DNA of 64,000 bases from an uncultured Acidobacteriota bacterium (GTDB taxonomy: Bacteria > Acidobacteriota > Terriglobia > Terriglobales > Acidobacteriaceae): contig CAILAC010000013.1 of assembly GCA_903832055.1 (NCBI GenBank), forward strand, positions 62,001 to 126,000, written 5' to 3'. The notes under the pieces were generated by a model. It was not told where the DNA came from. It searched no databases and worked only from the letters and a program-made list of their open reading frames with translations. The translations under genes and the position numbers were made by a program. Of the stretch, positions 1 to 7,724 are shown piece by piece. The first letter of the stretch is position 1. Every line of letters starts with the position of its first letter.

Positions 1-115
1 CCTGCACGGAAACTTCGGGCGACGGTGCTGTTTCCTGCTTATGGCAACCGGCGGCAAAGAGCAGCACACATGCCGGCAAGGTGAGAAGAGAGGCTGGGCG
101 GAGTCGTATCGACAT
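1..115 (-). CDS. RND efflux membrane-fusion lipoprotein, N-terminal fragment
   Basis: Reading leftward from an ATG whose first base is 115, the frame stays open to the window edge for 38 codons. It begins with a basic stretch, a hydrophobic segment and a lipobox-like LFAAGC, with Cys at about residue 24. After the Cys comes a charged, Pro/Ser-containing linker, as in AcrA/HlyD-type periplasmic adaptor lipoproteins. The start lies three bases after the stop of the TolC-like gene, so the two are probably cotranscribed. The adaptor identity is inferred from the lipoprotein signal and the TolC neighbour; the diagnostic domains lie outside the window. The 3' part is missing because the window ends. 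Confidence 0.6.
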   Translation of the reverse strand, partial: MSIRLRPASLLTLPACVLLFAAGCHKQETAPSPEVSVQ

Positions 116-118
116 GAG

Positions 119-1516
119 CTAAAGGTTTCCAGTCAGTGTTTGCAGGTTGGCCAGGGCAGTCTGATAGCGAACAATTCCATCTTCGTGCGCGATTTCTGCG
201 GCAGTCAAAGAGGACTGTGCATCCACAACTTCGAGCACAGTGGCCTCACCCGACGTATATCGCAGACGAGTAAGGCGAAGGCTTTCACGCGCGGTAGCGG
301 CGCTGTCAGCCAGAGATTGCAGCTGGTCATGCGCAACCGTCGATTCGTTGTATGCCTCATCAAATTGGGCGATCAGGCGTCGCTGTGTATTGGTCAGCGC
401 CACGCGTGCTGCCTCGCGCATGCTGGTCTTCTGCTTGATACGGTCATGGATCGAGAACCAGTCCCAGACCGGGATATCAAGGGTCGCAGAGGCCGAATAG
501 CCCAGGTTCCGCGAGCCATCCGGTGCATGAATTGCAAATTGCTGCGAATCGATTCCGTAATTGAAGTTGAGGCTCAGGTCGGGCAGATAGCCAGCCCGCG
601 CGCCAATCACGTCGAGCGAAGCGGCATGCAGCGTGGCCAGGGCGCTTTCAAGGTCAGGGTTATTGCGAGCAGCTGCCGCCTCGGCGTCGTTCCGGGCCGG
701 CGGCTCCACCGGGACCGCGGGGACCAGCGTATAAGGCGTGCGCGGGTCGTCAAATAGCAGGACTCCCAGATCGAGCCGCGCTTTTTCCGCAGCCAGTCGG
801 GCATCCGACAGGTCGCGTTGACGCTGCTGGGCTGTCAGCTGCGCCTTGATGACATCTGCATGGGCTGCCTCGCGCGCGTTTTCCCGATGCAGGGTGAGGT
901 TGGTAAAGTCAGTGGATTCATCAACAGCGCGCTGGGCGACGGCGAGCTTCTGGTCCCCGGCAAGCGCGCTGTAATACAGCGTCACCACGGCTGCGACCAG
1001 GCCCCGGCGGGCAACTTCAAGCCCAGCCCGCGCGATAGATGCAGCCGCCGATGCACGAGCGACCGCCGTAATTCCCTGTAGCCCGATGGTCTCTGAAGCG
1101 ACACCCTGACTCGTGTACTCATGTACCGCGTTGCCGCCGATGAAGCGCGGTGGTTGATTGGTGTCTACCCCAGCCGCGTGATGTGGCTCAATGTAAAGAA
1201 ACTGGTTGTGGTACACGACGCTTGGCAGCACCGCCGCCCGGGCGAGTGCAAGGTCGAGCTTTGCGACTCTGGCGGCAGACACGGCCGCCGCAAAGTTGGG
1301 CTCATTGGCCCGCGCGCGGCGAATTGCTTCTTCCAGCGTGATGGATTCGCCCGGCTTCGCAGACGCCGCCGTTACTTGCGCCGCCTGTGTTGCCGCGGAC
1401 GCGTCAATGCTCTGCGCCACAGAACTGACGCAGAGCAATGACGAAAGGACAACCGGGCAGGCGCCCATCAAAAGAGCGCCGGTCCGGACAATCGAATTGA
1501 TTCGAAAACTATTCAT
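119..1516 (-). CDS. TolC-like outer-membrane efflux protein
   Basis: Predicted 465-aa outer-membrane channel of the TolC/OEP family, which would give an RND or ABC pump its exit duct. A signal peptide covers about residues 1-35 and ends near SSVAQS. Two similar halves rich in long Ala/Leu/Arg helices follow, as in the OEP repeat; the second half ends with the familiar LRYTSGEATVLEVVDAQSSL-type stretch. I chose the ATG at 1516 because the signal peptide begins there; the frame is open further upstream but that extension lies inside the preceding gene. It overlaps the beta-propeller gene by 8 bases and is followed by the adaptor lipoprotein. The transported substrate cannot be told from sequence. 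Confidence 0.88.
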   Translation of the reverse strand: MNSFRINSIVRTGALLMGACPVVLSSLLCVSSVAQSIDASAATQAAQVTAASAKPGESITLEEAIRRARANEPNFAAAVSAARVAKLDLALARAAVLPSVVYHNQFLYIEPHHAAGVDTNQPPRFIGGNAVHEYTSQGVASETIGLQGITAVARASAAASIARAGLEVARRGLVAAVVTLYYSALAGDQKLAVAQRAVDESTDFTNLTLHRENAREAAHADVIKAQLTAQQRQRDLSDARLAAEKARLDLGVLLFDDPRTPYTLVPAVPVEPPARNDAEAAAARNNPDLESALATLHAASLDVIGARAGYLPDLSLNFNYGIDSQQFAIHAPDGSRNLGYSASATLDIPVWDWFSIHDRIKQKTSMREAARVALTNTQRRLIAQFDEAYNESTVAHDQLQSLADSAATARESLRLTRLRYTSGEATVLEVVDAQSSLTAAEIAHEDGIVRYQTALANLQTLTGNL

Positions 1517-2558
1517 GACCCGCGACGAGAACAACAAAGGTATTGGGCAGAACCGACGGCCAGGGCCGTGGATTCGCTGCCGTTGGGGCGGGCGGCGGGC
1601 CAAACTTGGCCGCAACCAGAAAGGCTCGGCCGGTAGCCTCGTCAAATGCCATCGTGCGTGCGCTCTTCTGCGTAGGCAAGGTCTGCACCGTTTTATAGCT
1701 GGTGTTGCTGGCATCGACAATGCTCATCGTGCCTTCACCATTTGAAGAGAAGACCAGCTTGTGTTTCGCGTCATAGCTGACGGCGTCCGGGCCATCTCCG
1801 ATTGCCGGGGTGGCGAGCAGTTTGCCAGTGTTGTAGTCCACAACTGCCATCTTTTTGCCATCGCAGACAGCAAAGAGGCGGTGCCCTTCAAGGTCGATCG
1901 CCAGACCCGATGGAGAATCGCAGGCGGGCCAGGTTGCTGTCACTTTCTGGGTCTTCGCATCGATGCGAACAATGGAGTTCTTGTCTTCGATATTGTCGTA
2001 GATATTGCCCACTCCATCGGCCTGAGGAAACTCCGGCTTCCCGCCGAGAGCGACGGTGCCAATCACCTTCCGCGTCGCAGCGTCAACGACAGTTGCGTTC
2101 TTGCTGCCGCCATTGAAGGTCCACACAGTCTTCGTGACAGGTTCAAAGAGAATGCCATCGGGATTGGTGCCGACTGGAATGGTGGCGACCGTTGCGAGGC
2201 TGGCGCGGTCAAACACAACCACAGCATTGGCGCGTCCGTCGCTGATGTAGCCGAGCTTGCCATCCGTGTCAAAAGCAACGCCGTGCGTGCCCTTGAGTCC
2301 GGTGATGGCTCCGACCGACTTGCCGCTTGCCAGGTCCAGTACCTCAACGCGTGCACCGTGCGTGACAAAGAGACGGTGAGTCGCCGCATCGACAGCAAGA
2401 TAGTCCCAGCCACCCTCGCCGCCAATGCTCCAATTGTCCTGAATCTTGTAAGGCGTTTGCGCCGCAGAAGTGACCGCAACCGGCAAAACTGATGCAACTG
2501 CAAGAGCCGCAACCAGACTGAATCGAGTCAGGTGGCCAACGATATGCTTCGAACTCAT
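1509..2558 (-). CDS. YncE-family exported beta-propeller protein
   Basis: A 349-aa protein with an N-terminal signal peptide (about residues 1-32, ending in a run of Ala) followed by repeated blades of the YVTN/YncE type, with recurring patterns such as GTVALGGKPEFPQADG and AVVDYNTGKLLATPAIGDGP. The fold is a seven-bladed beta-propeller exported to the periplasm. The family has no settled function; some members bind DNA or other ligands. The ATG at 2558 has a GGAG about 7 bases upstream and gives the signal peptide its start. It lies between the two-component genes and the TolC-like gene on the same strand, with short gaps or overlaps, so an accessory role for the pump is plausible but not shown. 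Confidence 0.82.
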   Translation of the reverse strand: MSSKHIVGHLTRFSLVAALAVASVLPVAVTSAAQTPYKIQDNWSIGGEGGWDYLAVDAATHRLFVTHGARVEVLDLASGKSVGAITGLKGTHGVAFDTDGKLGYISDGRANAVVVFDRASLATVATIPVGTNPDGILFEPVTKTVWTFNGGSKNATVVDAATRKVIGTVALGGKPEFPQADGVGNIYDNIEDKNSIVRIDAKTQKVTATWPACDSPSGLAIDLEGHRLFAVCDGKKMAVVDYNTGKLLATPAIGDGPDAVSYDAKHKLVFSSNGEGTMSIVDASNTSYKTVQTLPTQKSARTMAFDEATGRAFLVAAKFGPPPAPTAANPRPWPSVLPNTFVVLVAGHE

Positions 2559-2659
2559 ACGAATCTCCAATTCAAGGCAGCGATTTGCGTCGCTGCTTTC
2601 ACTACTATTCCATTGCAAGCTTAAGGCGAACTGAAGAAATACACAGTTTCATCACCTTG

Positions 2660-4129
2660 TTACATTGAAGGCTGAATTGGGTCAACACGATTAGGTTCAC
2701 AAAGTGGAAGATGTACGGTGACCGTTGTACCTTTGCCCAGGTCGCTCAGGATTTCAATACTACCCCCGGATCTGTCAGTGATGGCTTTACAGATTGCCAG
2801 GCCCAGGCCTGTGCCACCTGTATTGCGGCTGCGAGAAGGGTCGCTGCGTGAAAACCTCTCGAAGATCCTCGGCAGATCAGCTGCGTCAATGCCATCGCCG
2901 CTGTCGCTGATCCTGATTTCAGCCATAGCGCCTCGGCGTTCCGCTGCGACCGTGATGAACGAGCCCGCCGGGCTGTGCTGTATGGCATTCATGAGGAGAT
3001 TTGTGCACAGCAGCTTGAACTGTTCTGGATCCAAACTCAAGTTCATCTGAGATTCCGAACGGACAACAAGAGCAATCCCGTTGGCCTCGGCCGTCGTCTC
3101 AAGCTGATGGCTCAATTCATTGAAGCAGGCATCAACATTCGTAATCTCTTCCGAAATGCCTGCGGTTTCTGCCTCTTCAGCGCGGGCTAAAGTCAGCATC
3201 TGCGCAACCAGTTGCTCCATGCGCTGGCAATCCAGCAGGCAGCGGTCAAGCCCCGCCTGGTATTCAGGCTGACTTCGCGGTTTCATCTGGAGCAATTGCA
3301 ATGAGGACTTGAGCACCGAGACGCTGGTCTTCAATTCATGGGCAGCGTCTCCGACGAAACGCTTTTGCTGCTCAAAAGACTGCTGTAATCCAAGCAGCAC
3401 GCTCTCAATCGCATTGACCAATGGGGCAAGTTCACCGGACTGGCGCGCTGCTTCAGGTGCGTGGAATGCCCACGACGTCACGGAGACTCTGGAAGCCCCT
3501 GAAGCCAGTTCGCGCAGCGGTGCAAGGCCGCGATTCAGCAGCCACGACATAAGGACCCCGGTCAGCGCAAGCACCGCAAGGCTGCTCAGAGCGTAGAAGG
3601 TTACCGCTTCGTGAATAGCCTTCCAGACCCGATGCACAGGTGCGCCGTAATAGACCACAACAGTCCGTCGGAAGCCCCCCAGTTTGTCGCCCGGATCGAT
3701 GATCCTTACGCCAGCCAGGCGAATTACGCGAAACGTCTTGCCGCCAACCTCGACCGCCCCAAAGGATGCCTGATCGCCGTCGGGGTCAACTTTCTCGGGC
3801 CGCCTGCCGTCGCTCCTGAACAGGCTAACGAAGTCCACCGCATTCGGTGTCCGACCCAGCACTTGGCTTTGAGCGTCGCGAACATCAAAGAGATCGTCGC
3901 TCGGAACATCGACCTCACTCTTGTCGAGCATGAGGTTATTGGGCGTGACTTCTGATTCCTGAACTGCGCCAAGCAGAGAATCCGCGCGCCCTCGCAACAA
4001 AATATCAAACGCGCGAAAATGGTCATGACGCTCATAGAAGTACGCAACCGCGCTCACACACAAGGCTGAGGCAAACTCGATGAGCAGCACAAAGATAATG
4101 AGCCGTCGGGTAATGGAGTAGGGCTTCAC
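2660..4129 (-). CDS. Sensor histidine kinase
   Basis: A 489-aa membrane histidine kinase. Transmembrane segments lie near residues 8-30 and 176-198 with a periplasmic sensor region of about 145 residues between them. A HAMP-like linker follows, then the phosphoacceptor motif AHELKTS with His at about 264, and an ATPase domain with N box LLMNAIQHSP, DSGDGID and TGLGLAI. The start codon is a GTG overlapping the stop of the regulator gene by 4 bases, so the pair is translationally coupled. The layout resembles QseC/CusS-type kinases. The stimulus is unknown; the downstream efflux genes suggest a metal or toxic compound. Confidence 0.9.
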   Translation of the reverse strand: MKPYSITRRLIIFVLLIEFASALCVSAVAYFYERHDHFRAFDILLRGRADSLLGAVQESEVTPNNLMLDKSEVDVPSDDLFDVRDAQSQVLGRTPNAVDFVSLFRSDGRRPEKVDPDGDQASFGAVEVGGKTFRVIRLAGVRIIDPGDKLGGFRRTVVVYYGAPVHRVWKAIHEAVTFYALSSLAVLALTGVLMSWLLNRGLAPLRELASGASRVSVTSWAFHAPEAARQSGELAPLVNAIESVLLGLQQSFEQQKRFVGDAAHELKTSVSVLKSSLQLLQMKPRSQPEYQAGLDRCLLDCQRMEQLVAQMLTLARAEEAETAGISEEITNVDACFNELSHQLETTAEANGIALVVRSESQMNLSLDPEQFKLLCTNLLMNAIQHSPAGSFITVAAERRGAMAEIRISDSGDGIDAADLPRIFERFSRSDPSRSRNTGGTGLGLAICKAITDRSGGSIEILSDLGKGTTVTVHLPLCEPNRVDPIQPSM

Positions 4130-4848
4130 GCTTCGCTCTCTCCGTCGTCAGTGTCTGCCCCCCGGCTCAAGAGCAGGCGATAGCCCCGGTTCCGCAGTGT
4201 TTCAATGCTCGTGCCCAGAGCCGCGGAATCATCGATCCGAGTAATCTTCTTGCGCAGGTTCGAGACATGCACTTCAATCACGTTGGAGTGGTGCTCCCAG
4301 TTGTAGTCGTATAGGTGTTCGAGAAGCTCCTGCTTGGAGACGATCACCCTGGGTCGATGCATCAGATATTCGAGAATGCGGTACTCCATCGGCGAGAGCT
4401 GGATTTCGTTGCCACCACGAAGTACCGTCTGCTCCAGCGTGTTGAGCACAAGTTCCCCCGCCTGCAGCGTGGGATGCGCCACGCCTTTGCCGCGACGGAT
4501 GAGTGCCTTGACGCGGGCCAGCAGTTCACCAAGATCAAACGGCTTGCTGAGGTAATCGTCCGCACCTGAATTCAGCAATTCAATGGCTGAGCCCACCTCA
4601 CCGCGGGCCGTCAGCACCAGCACGGGCGTCTGATCCTGCCGACTGCGTAGCCGCTTCAGCACCGATAGGCCATCGAGTTTTGGCAACATCAGATCGAGAA
4701 TGATGAGGTCGTAGCAGAGGTTGCGCGCAAGTCCAAGCCCCGTCTCACCATCGCCGGCGCAGTCCACTGCAAATCCGGGGCCTTCGCGCAGTGCGGAGGC
4801 TACGTTTTCCGCCAGGCGGAGTTCGTCTTCAATCACCAGAACGCGCAT
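4126..4848 (-). CDS. OmpR-family response regulator
   Basis: A 240-aa two-domain regulator. The receiver domain covers about residues 1-115, with the acidic pocket at IEDE, phosphoacceptor Asp at about 52 in LDLMLPKLDG and the KPFDLGEL segment. A winged-helix DNA-binding domain occupies the C-terminal half, with the usual LSPMEYRILEYLM and VHVSNLRKKI stretches. It is the first gene of the minus-strand run that continues into the kinase, the beta-propeller and the TolC-like gene, so it probably controls that operon. The ATG at 4848 starts directly at the conserved MRVLVIEDE. Confidence 0.92.
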   Translation of the reverse strand: MRVLVIEDELRLAENVASALREGPGFAVDCAGDGETGLGLARNLCYDLIILDLMLPKLDGLSVLKRLRSRQDQTPVLVLTARGEVGSAIELLNSGADDYLSKPFDLGELLARVKALIRRGKGVAHPTLQAGELVLNTLEQTVLRGGNEIQLSPMEYRILEYLMHRPRVIVSKQELLEHLYDYNWEHHSNVIEVHVSNLRKKITRIDDSAALGTSIETLRNRGYRLLLSRGADTDDGESEA

Positions 4849-5058
4849 GAAAGCATTATCGTTGACTTCACCTTAAGCGGGCGTGAAGACTCAGGTTGTA
4901 GAGGCCCTGGCTTCGGTTGCCGATAATTTCCACCCGATCCTGCACAATCGGAGAGTCTGAGTCCGCGTCAGGCATGTGTTCCGGTCGGCAATGTCAGGCA
5001 TCCGTCCGGTCTGTACCCCCCCACGTACCCCCCTTCCTCCCAAAAATAATCATTTTGT

Positions 5059-6492
5059 CTAATGCTTGCCCAGAAACTCAATCAGGGATGCGTCAAGCGG
5101 TCGTGACCGGCCAGCTTCAGCGGCAATGTCAATCCGTTCGTAACCCCGCTGCATGTAGCGAACAGTAAGCCATCGCAGCGGTTCAGGAATCCACCTGGGC
5201 GAGCGTCGCTGCGCAAAGGGCAGAGATTCAAAACCCGTCCTCCGGCCCGTAATCATCCCGGCAATCATCTGACCCGACAGGTTGGCAGTGGAGACGCCCT
5301 GGCCCGTATAACCACCGGCAAACGCAATCCGCGACTCAGCATCGAACCGCACGGCAGGGGCCCAATCCATCGGCATTCCCACCGGGCCACCCCAACCATG
5401 AGTGAAACGAATCCCCTCGAGTGCAGGAAACCACTCCAGCAGCGAACGTTGAATGAGAGCCAGGGTTTCAGGATGGCGGTCACTGGCGTCTTGAATCTTT
5501 GAGCCAAAGCTGTACGGAGCTCCTCGGCTGCCAAACAGGACTCGGCCATCCGGCGTTCTGGTCAGGTAGACCACAGTGTTGCGCATTGAAGCAAGGTTTT
5601 CGCCCTGGTGCCAGCCGATTTTGTCCCACTGCGCCCGACTCAGCGGCTCGGTAAGGCTGATGAGCGAGTAAACCGGTAGCAGCGCCCGGCGCATACCGGG
5701 CAGTCTGGAGAGGTAGGCTTCCCCGGCAAGGACCACCGCTTTGCTGGCGCGAACTTCCCCTGCCTGCGTGATCAGGCTGGCTTGCCGTCCGCTCCTGAAC
5801 TCTGAGACCGGCGTCTGCTCATAAATCTGCCCGCCAAGCCGCTCGACCGCGCGAGCCAGCCCCCGAACCAGCCGCCCCGGATGGATACTTGCTCCGTCCG
5901 CCGTAAAGAGTCCGCCGTGCACATCCGTGATGCGAACTCGCTCCGCCACCTGCTCCTGCGACAGGAAGTGGTAGCGGTTAGCCAGACCAAGCCGTTCGTA
6001 AGCTCGATAGGCATGATGGAGAGGCGCGAGCTGGTGAGCGCCCCGGGCGACGGTCAAGGTGCCCGCCGGGCGAAAACATGTATCGATGCTCTCTCGTTCA
6101 GAAACATCGCGGATTTGTTCCACGGCAGCCTGCAGCGCAACAAGTACTTCGCGCGCAGCTTCGGCTCCCCAGCGCCGAGTCATCGCTCCCGCAGAAACCG
6201 GAAAGCGTGGCGAGCACCATCCGCCGTTACGTCCTGATGCGCCGTACCCGGCGATTTCGCCCTCAACCAGGGCTACCTTGAGGCCTGGGTTGGCGCGAAG
6301 AAGATAGTAGGCTGTCCACAGCCCGGTGTACCCCGCGCCAAGGATGGCGACATCTACATCCTCTGAACGCTGCAGGCCGGGGCGGGGAAGCAGCGGATCG
6401 CCCGAATCCTCAAGCCAGAAACTATAGTCACCATAGCGCCGTGAGCTCTCTCTATGGCTATCGAATTCTAGTCGGGCTGAGATACGATCCAC
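5059..6492 (-). CDS. DAO-family FAD-dependent oxidoreductase
   Basis: A 477-aa flavoenzyme of the D-amino-acid oxidase/glycine oxidase superfamily. The FAD-binding Rossmann motif ILGAGYTG is at about residues 50-57, followed by a Glu ending the second strand (VALVEGE) and the GYGASGRNGGWC segment seen in PuuB/GlpO-like amine oxidases. A second FAD contact is in IAFAGGYTGQGV near the C terminus. The start is a GTG that overlaps the end of the M20 gene by 25 bases, making it the last gene of the purine operon. The usual chemistry is oxidation of an amine carbon with release of ammonia and peroxide. Its substrate is unknown; see the finding on ureidoglycine. Confidence 0.82.
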   Translation of the reverse strand: MDRISARLEFDSHRESSRRYGDYSFWLEDSGDPLLPRPGLQRSEDVDVAILGAGYTGLWTAYYLLRANPGLKVALVEGEIAGYGASGRNGGWCSPRFPVSAGAMTRRWGAEAAREVLVALQAAVEQIRDVSERESIDTCFRPAGTLTVARGAHQLAPLHHAYRAYERLGLANRYHFLSQEQVAERVRITDVHGGLFTADGASIHPGRLVRGLARAVERLGGQIYEQTPVSEFRSGRQASLITQAGEVRASKAVVLAGEAYLSRLPGMRRALLPVYSLISLTEPLSRAQWDKIGWHQGENLASMRNTVVYLTRTPDGRVLFGSRGAPYSFGSKIQDASDRHPETLALIQRSLLEWFPALEGIRFTHGWGGPVGMPMDWAPAVRFDAESRIAFAGGYTGQGVSTANLSGQMIAGMITGRRTGFESLPFAQRRSPRWIPEPLRWLTVRYMQRGYERIDIAAEAGRSRPLDASLIEFLGKH

Positions 6493-7724
6493 CCCATCGT
6501 CTTTTCAACAAGCGAATAAAAAGCCCTCACCGCCAGCAACAAGTCCGTCTCGCGCGTATCTTCAATTCGGTTGTGACTGATGCCTCCCAGCGATTGCACA
6601 AACATCATCGTCGTTGGGATGCCGAGTCGCGCTACTTCCGCAGCATCATGCAAAGGACCAGATGGAAGGCGATGCGATCGCCCGACTGTCTCGCGAATCG
6701 ACTCCTCGCATAACTCAATCAGGTGCGGATGAAATGGCACTGGCTCAATATTCCAAATGCGTGACCACTCCACTGAACATCCTTCCTCTGCTGCAAATCT
6801 CTCGCTTGCGTCCCGCGCCTCCCGGTACATTTGCTCCAGCACGTGAGCATCAAGGTCGCGCTGGTCGAGAGTGGCCTCGGCCCGGCCCACAACCGCAGTG
6901 ACGATACCGGGAAATGTCTTGAGGCTGCCAATAGTGCAGACAGCATCGGGATGTTTGATGGCGATTGAGCGGATTTCCAGCGCAAGTTTCGCAGCCGCAG
7001 CGAGAGCATCGCGCCGCATTCCCATCGGTGTCGATCCCGAGTGCGCCTCCTGCCCTTGAAACACAATCGCATGTCGCTCAACCCCCTTGGTTCCAGTGAC
7101 AGCACCAAGAGAGAGACCAAGCTTCTCCAGCACCGGGCCCTGCTCAATATGTAACTCAAGATATGCGCATGCATTGGCTCGCTCAATTGCAGCGTCACCT
7201 ATCTGGTCGATCTCAATCCCATTCTCCCGAAGCGCGGATTCAAGACTGATGGCGTTCCTGTCAGTTCTGCTGCGATCTGCATCAATGGAGTACGTGCCGG
7301 CAAATGCCGACGAACCAAAAAGGCTGCGTCCAAAGCGAGCACCCTCCTCATCGGCCCAGTCCACCAGGCGAAGCGTCACGGGCGGGGGTAGAGCCTGTTT
7401 CGCGAAGTAAGACAGAATCGCAAGTCCTGCGAGAACACCAAGCGCCCCGTCGAGCCAGCCGCCATTGGGCACAGAGTCAAGATGGCTGCCGAGAATCAGC
7501 ACCTTGTCTGACGCGCCTTGGAGTGTAACCCAGTCATTACCCGCAGCATCTCGATGAAACTCAACTGGCAAGCCAACCAGCTTGCCTTCAAACCAACTCC
7601 GCGCCCTGCGCCACACCTCAGTAAATGCAACCCGTTGAGCGCCGTGGCTGTCAGCCGTGAGTTCGCGAAGCTCTCGCAGTAGTTGAACTGCAACCTGCGG
7701 ATCGAAAGCGCTGCTACTCGACAT
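6468..7724 (-). CDS. allC: Allantoate amidohydrolase / N-carbamoyl-amino-acid hydrolase (M20)
   Basis: A 418-aa zinc amidohydrolase of the amidase/hydantoinase/carbamoylase branch of the M20 family. Metal-site motifs are visible: GSHLDSVPNGGWLDGALGV, the EEGARFGRSLFGS loop with the Asp-Glu-Glu signature, LELHIEQGP, and SGPLHDAAEVA. Family members hydrolyse allantoate (to ureidoglycine, ammonia and CO2) or N-carbamoyl amino acids, and sequence alone does not separate the two. Location directly after an allantoinase-like gene and uricase argues for allantoate. I prefer the ATG at 7724, which has a strong GAGGGGG upstream and overlaps the previous gene by 11 bases; an in-frame start at 7790 would lie well inside that gene. 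Confidence 0.83.
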   Translation of the reverse strand: MSSSSAFDPQVAVQLLRELRELTADSHGAQRVAFTEVWRRARSWFEGKLVGLPVEFHRDAAGNDWVTLQGASDKVLILGSHLDSVPNGGWLDGALGVLAGLAILSYFAKQALPPPVTLRLVDWADEEGARFGRSLFGSSAFAGTYSIDADRSRTDRNAISLESALRENGIEIDQIGDAAIERANACAYLELHIEQGPVLEKLGLSLGAVTGTKGVERHAIVFQGQEAHSGSTPMGMRRDALAAAAKLALEIRSIAIKHPDAVCTIGSLKTFPGIVTAVVGRAEATLDQRDLDAHVLEQMYREARDASERFAAEEGCSVEWSRIWNIEPVPFHPHLIELCEESIRETVGRSHRLPSGPLHDAAEVARLGIPTTMMFVQSLGGISHNRIEDTRETDLLLAVRAFYSLVEKTMGWIVSQPD

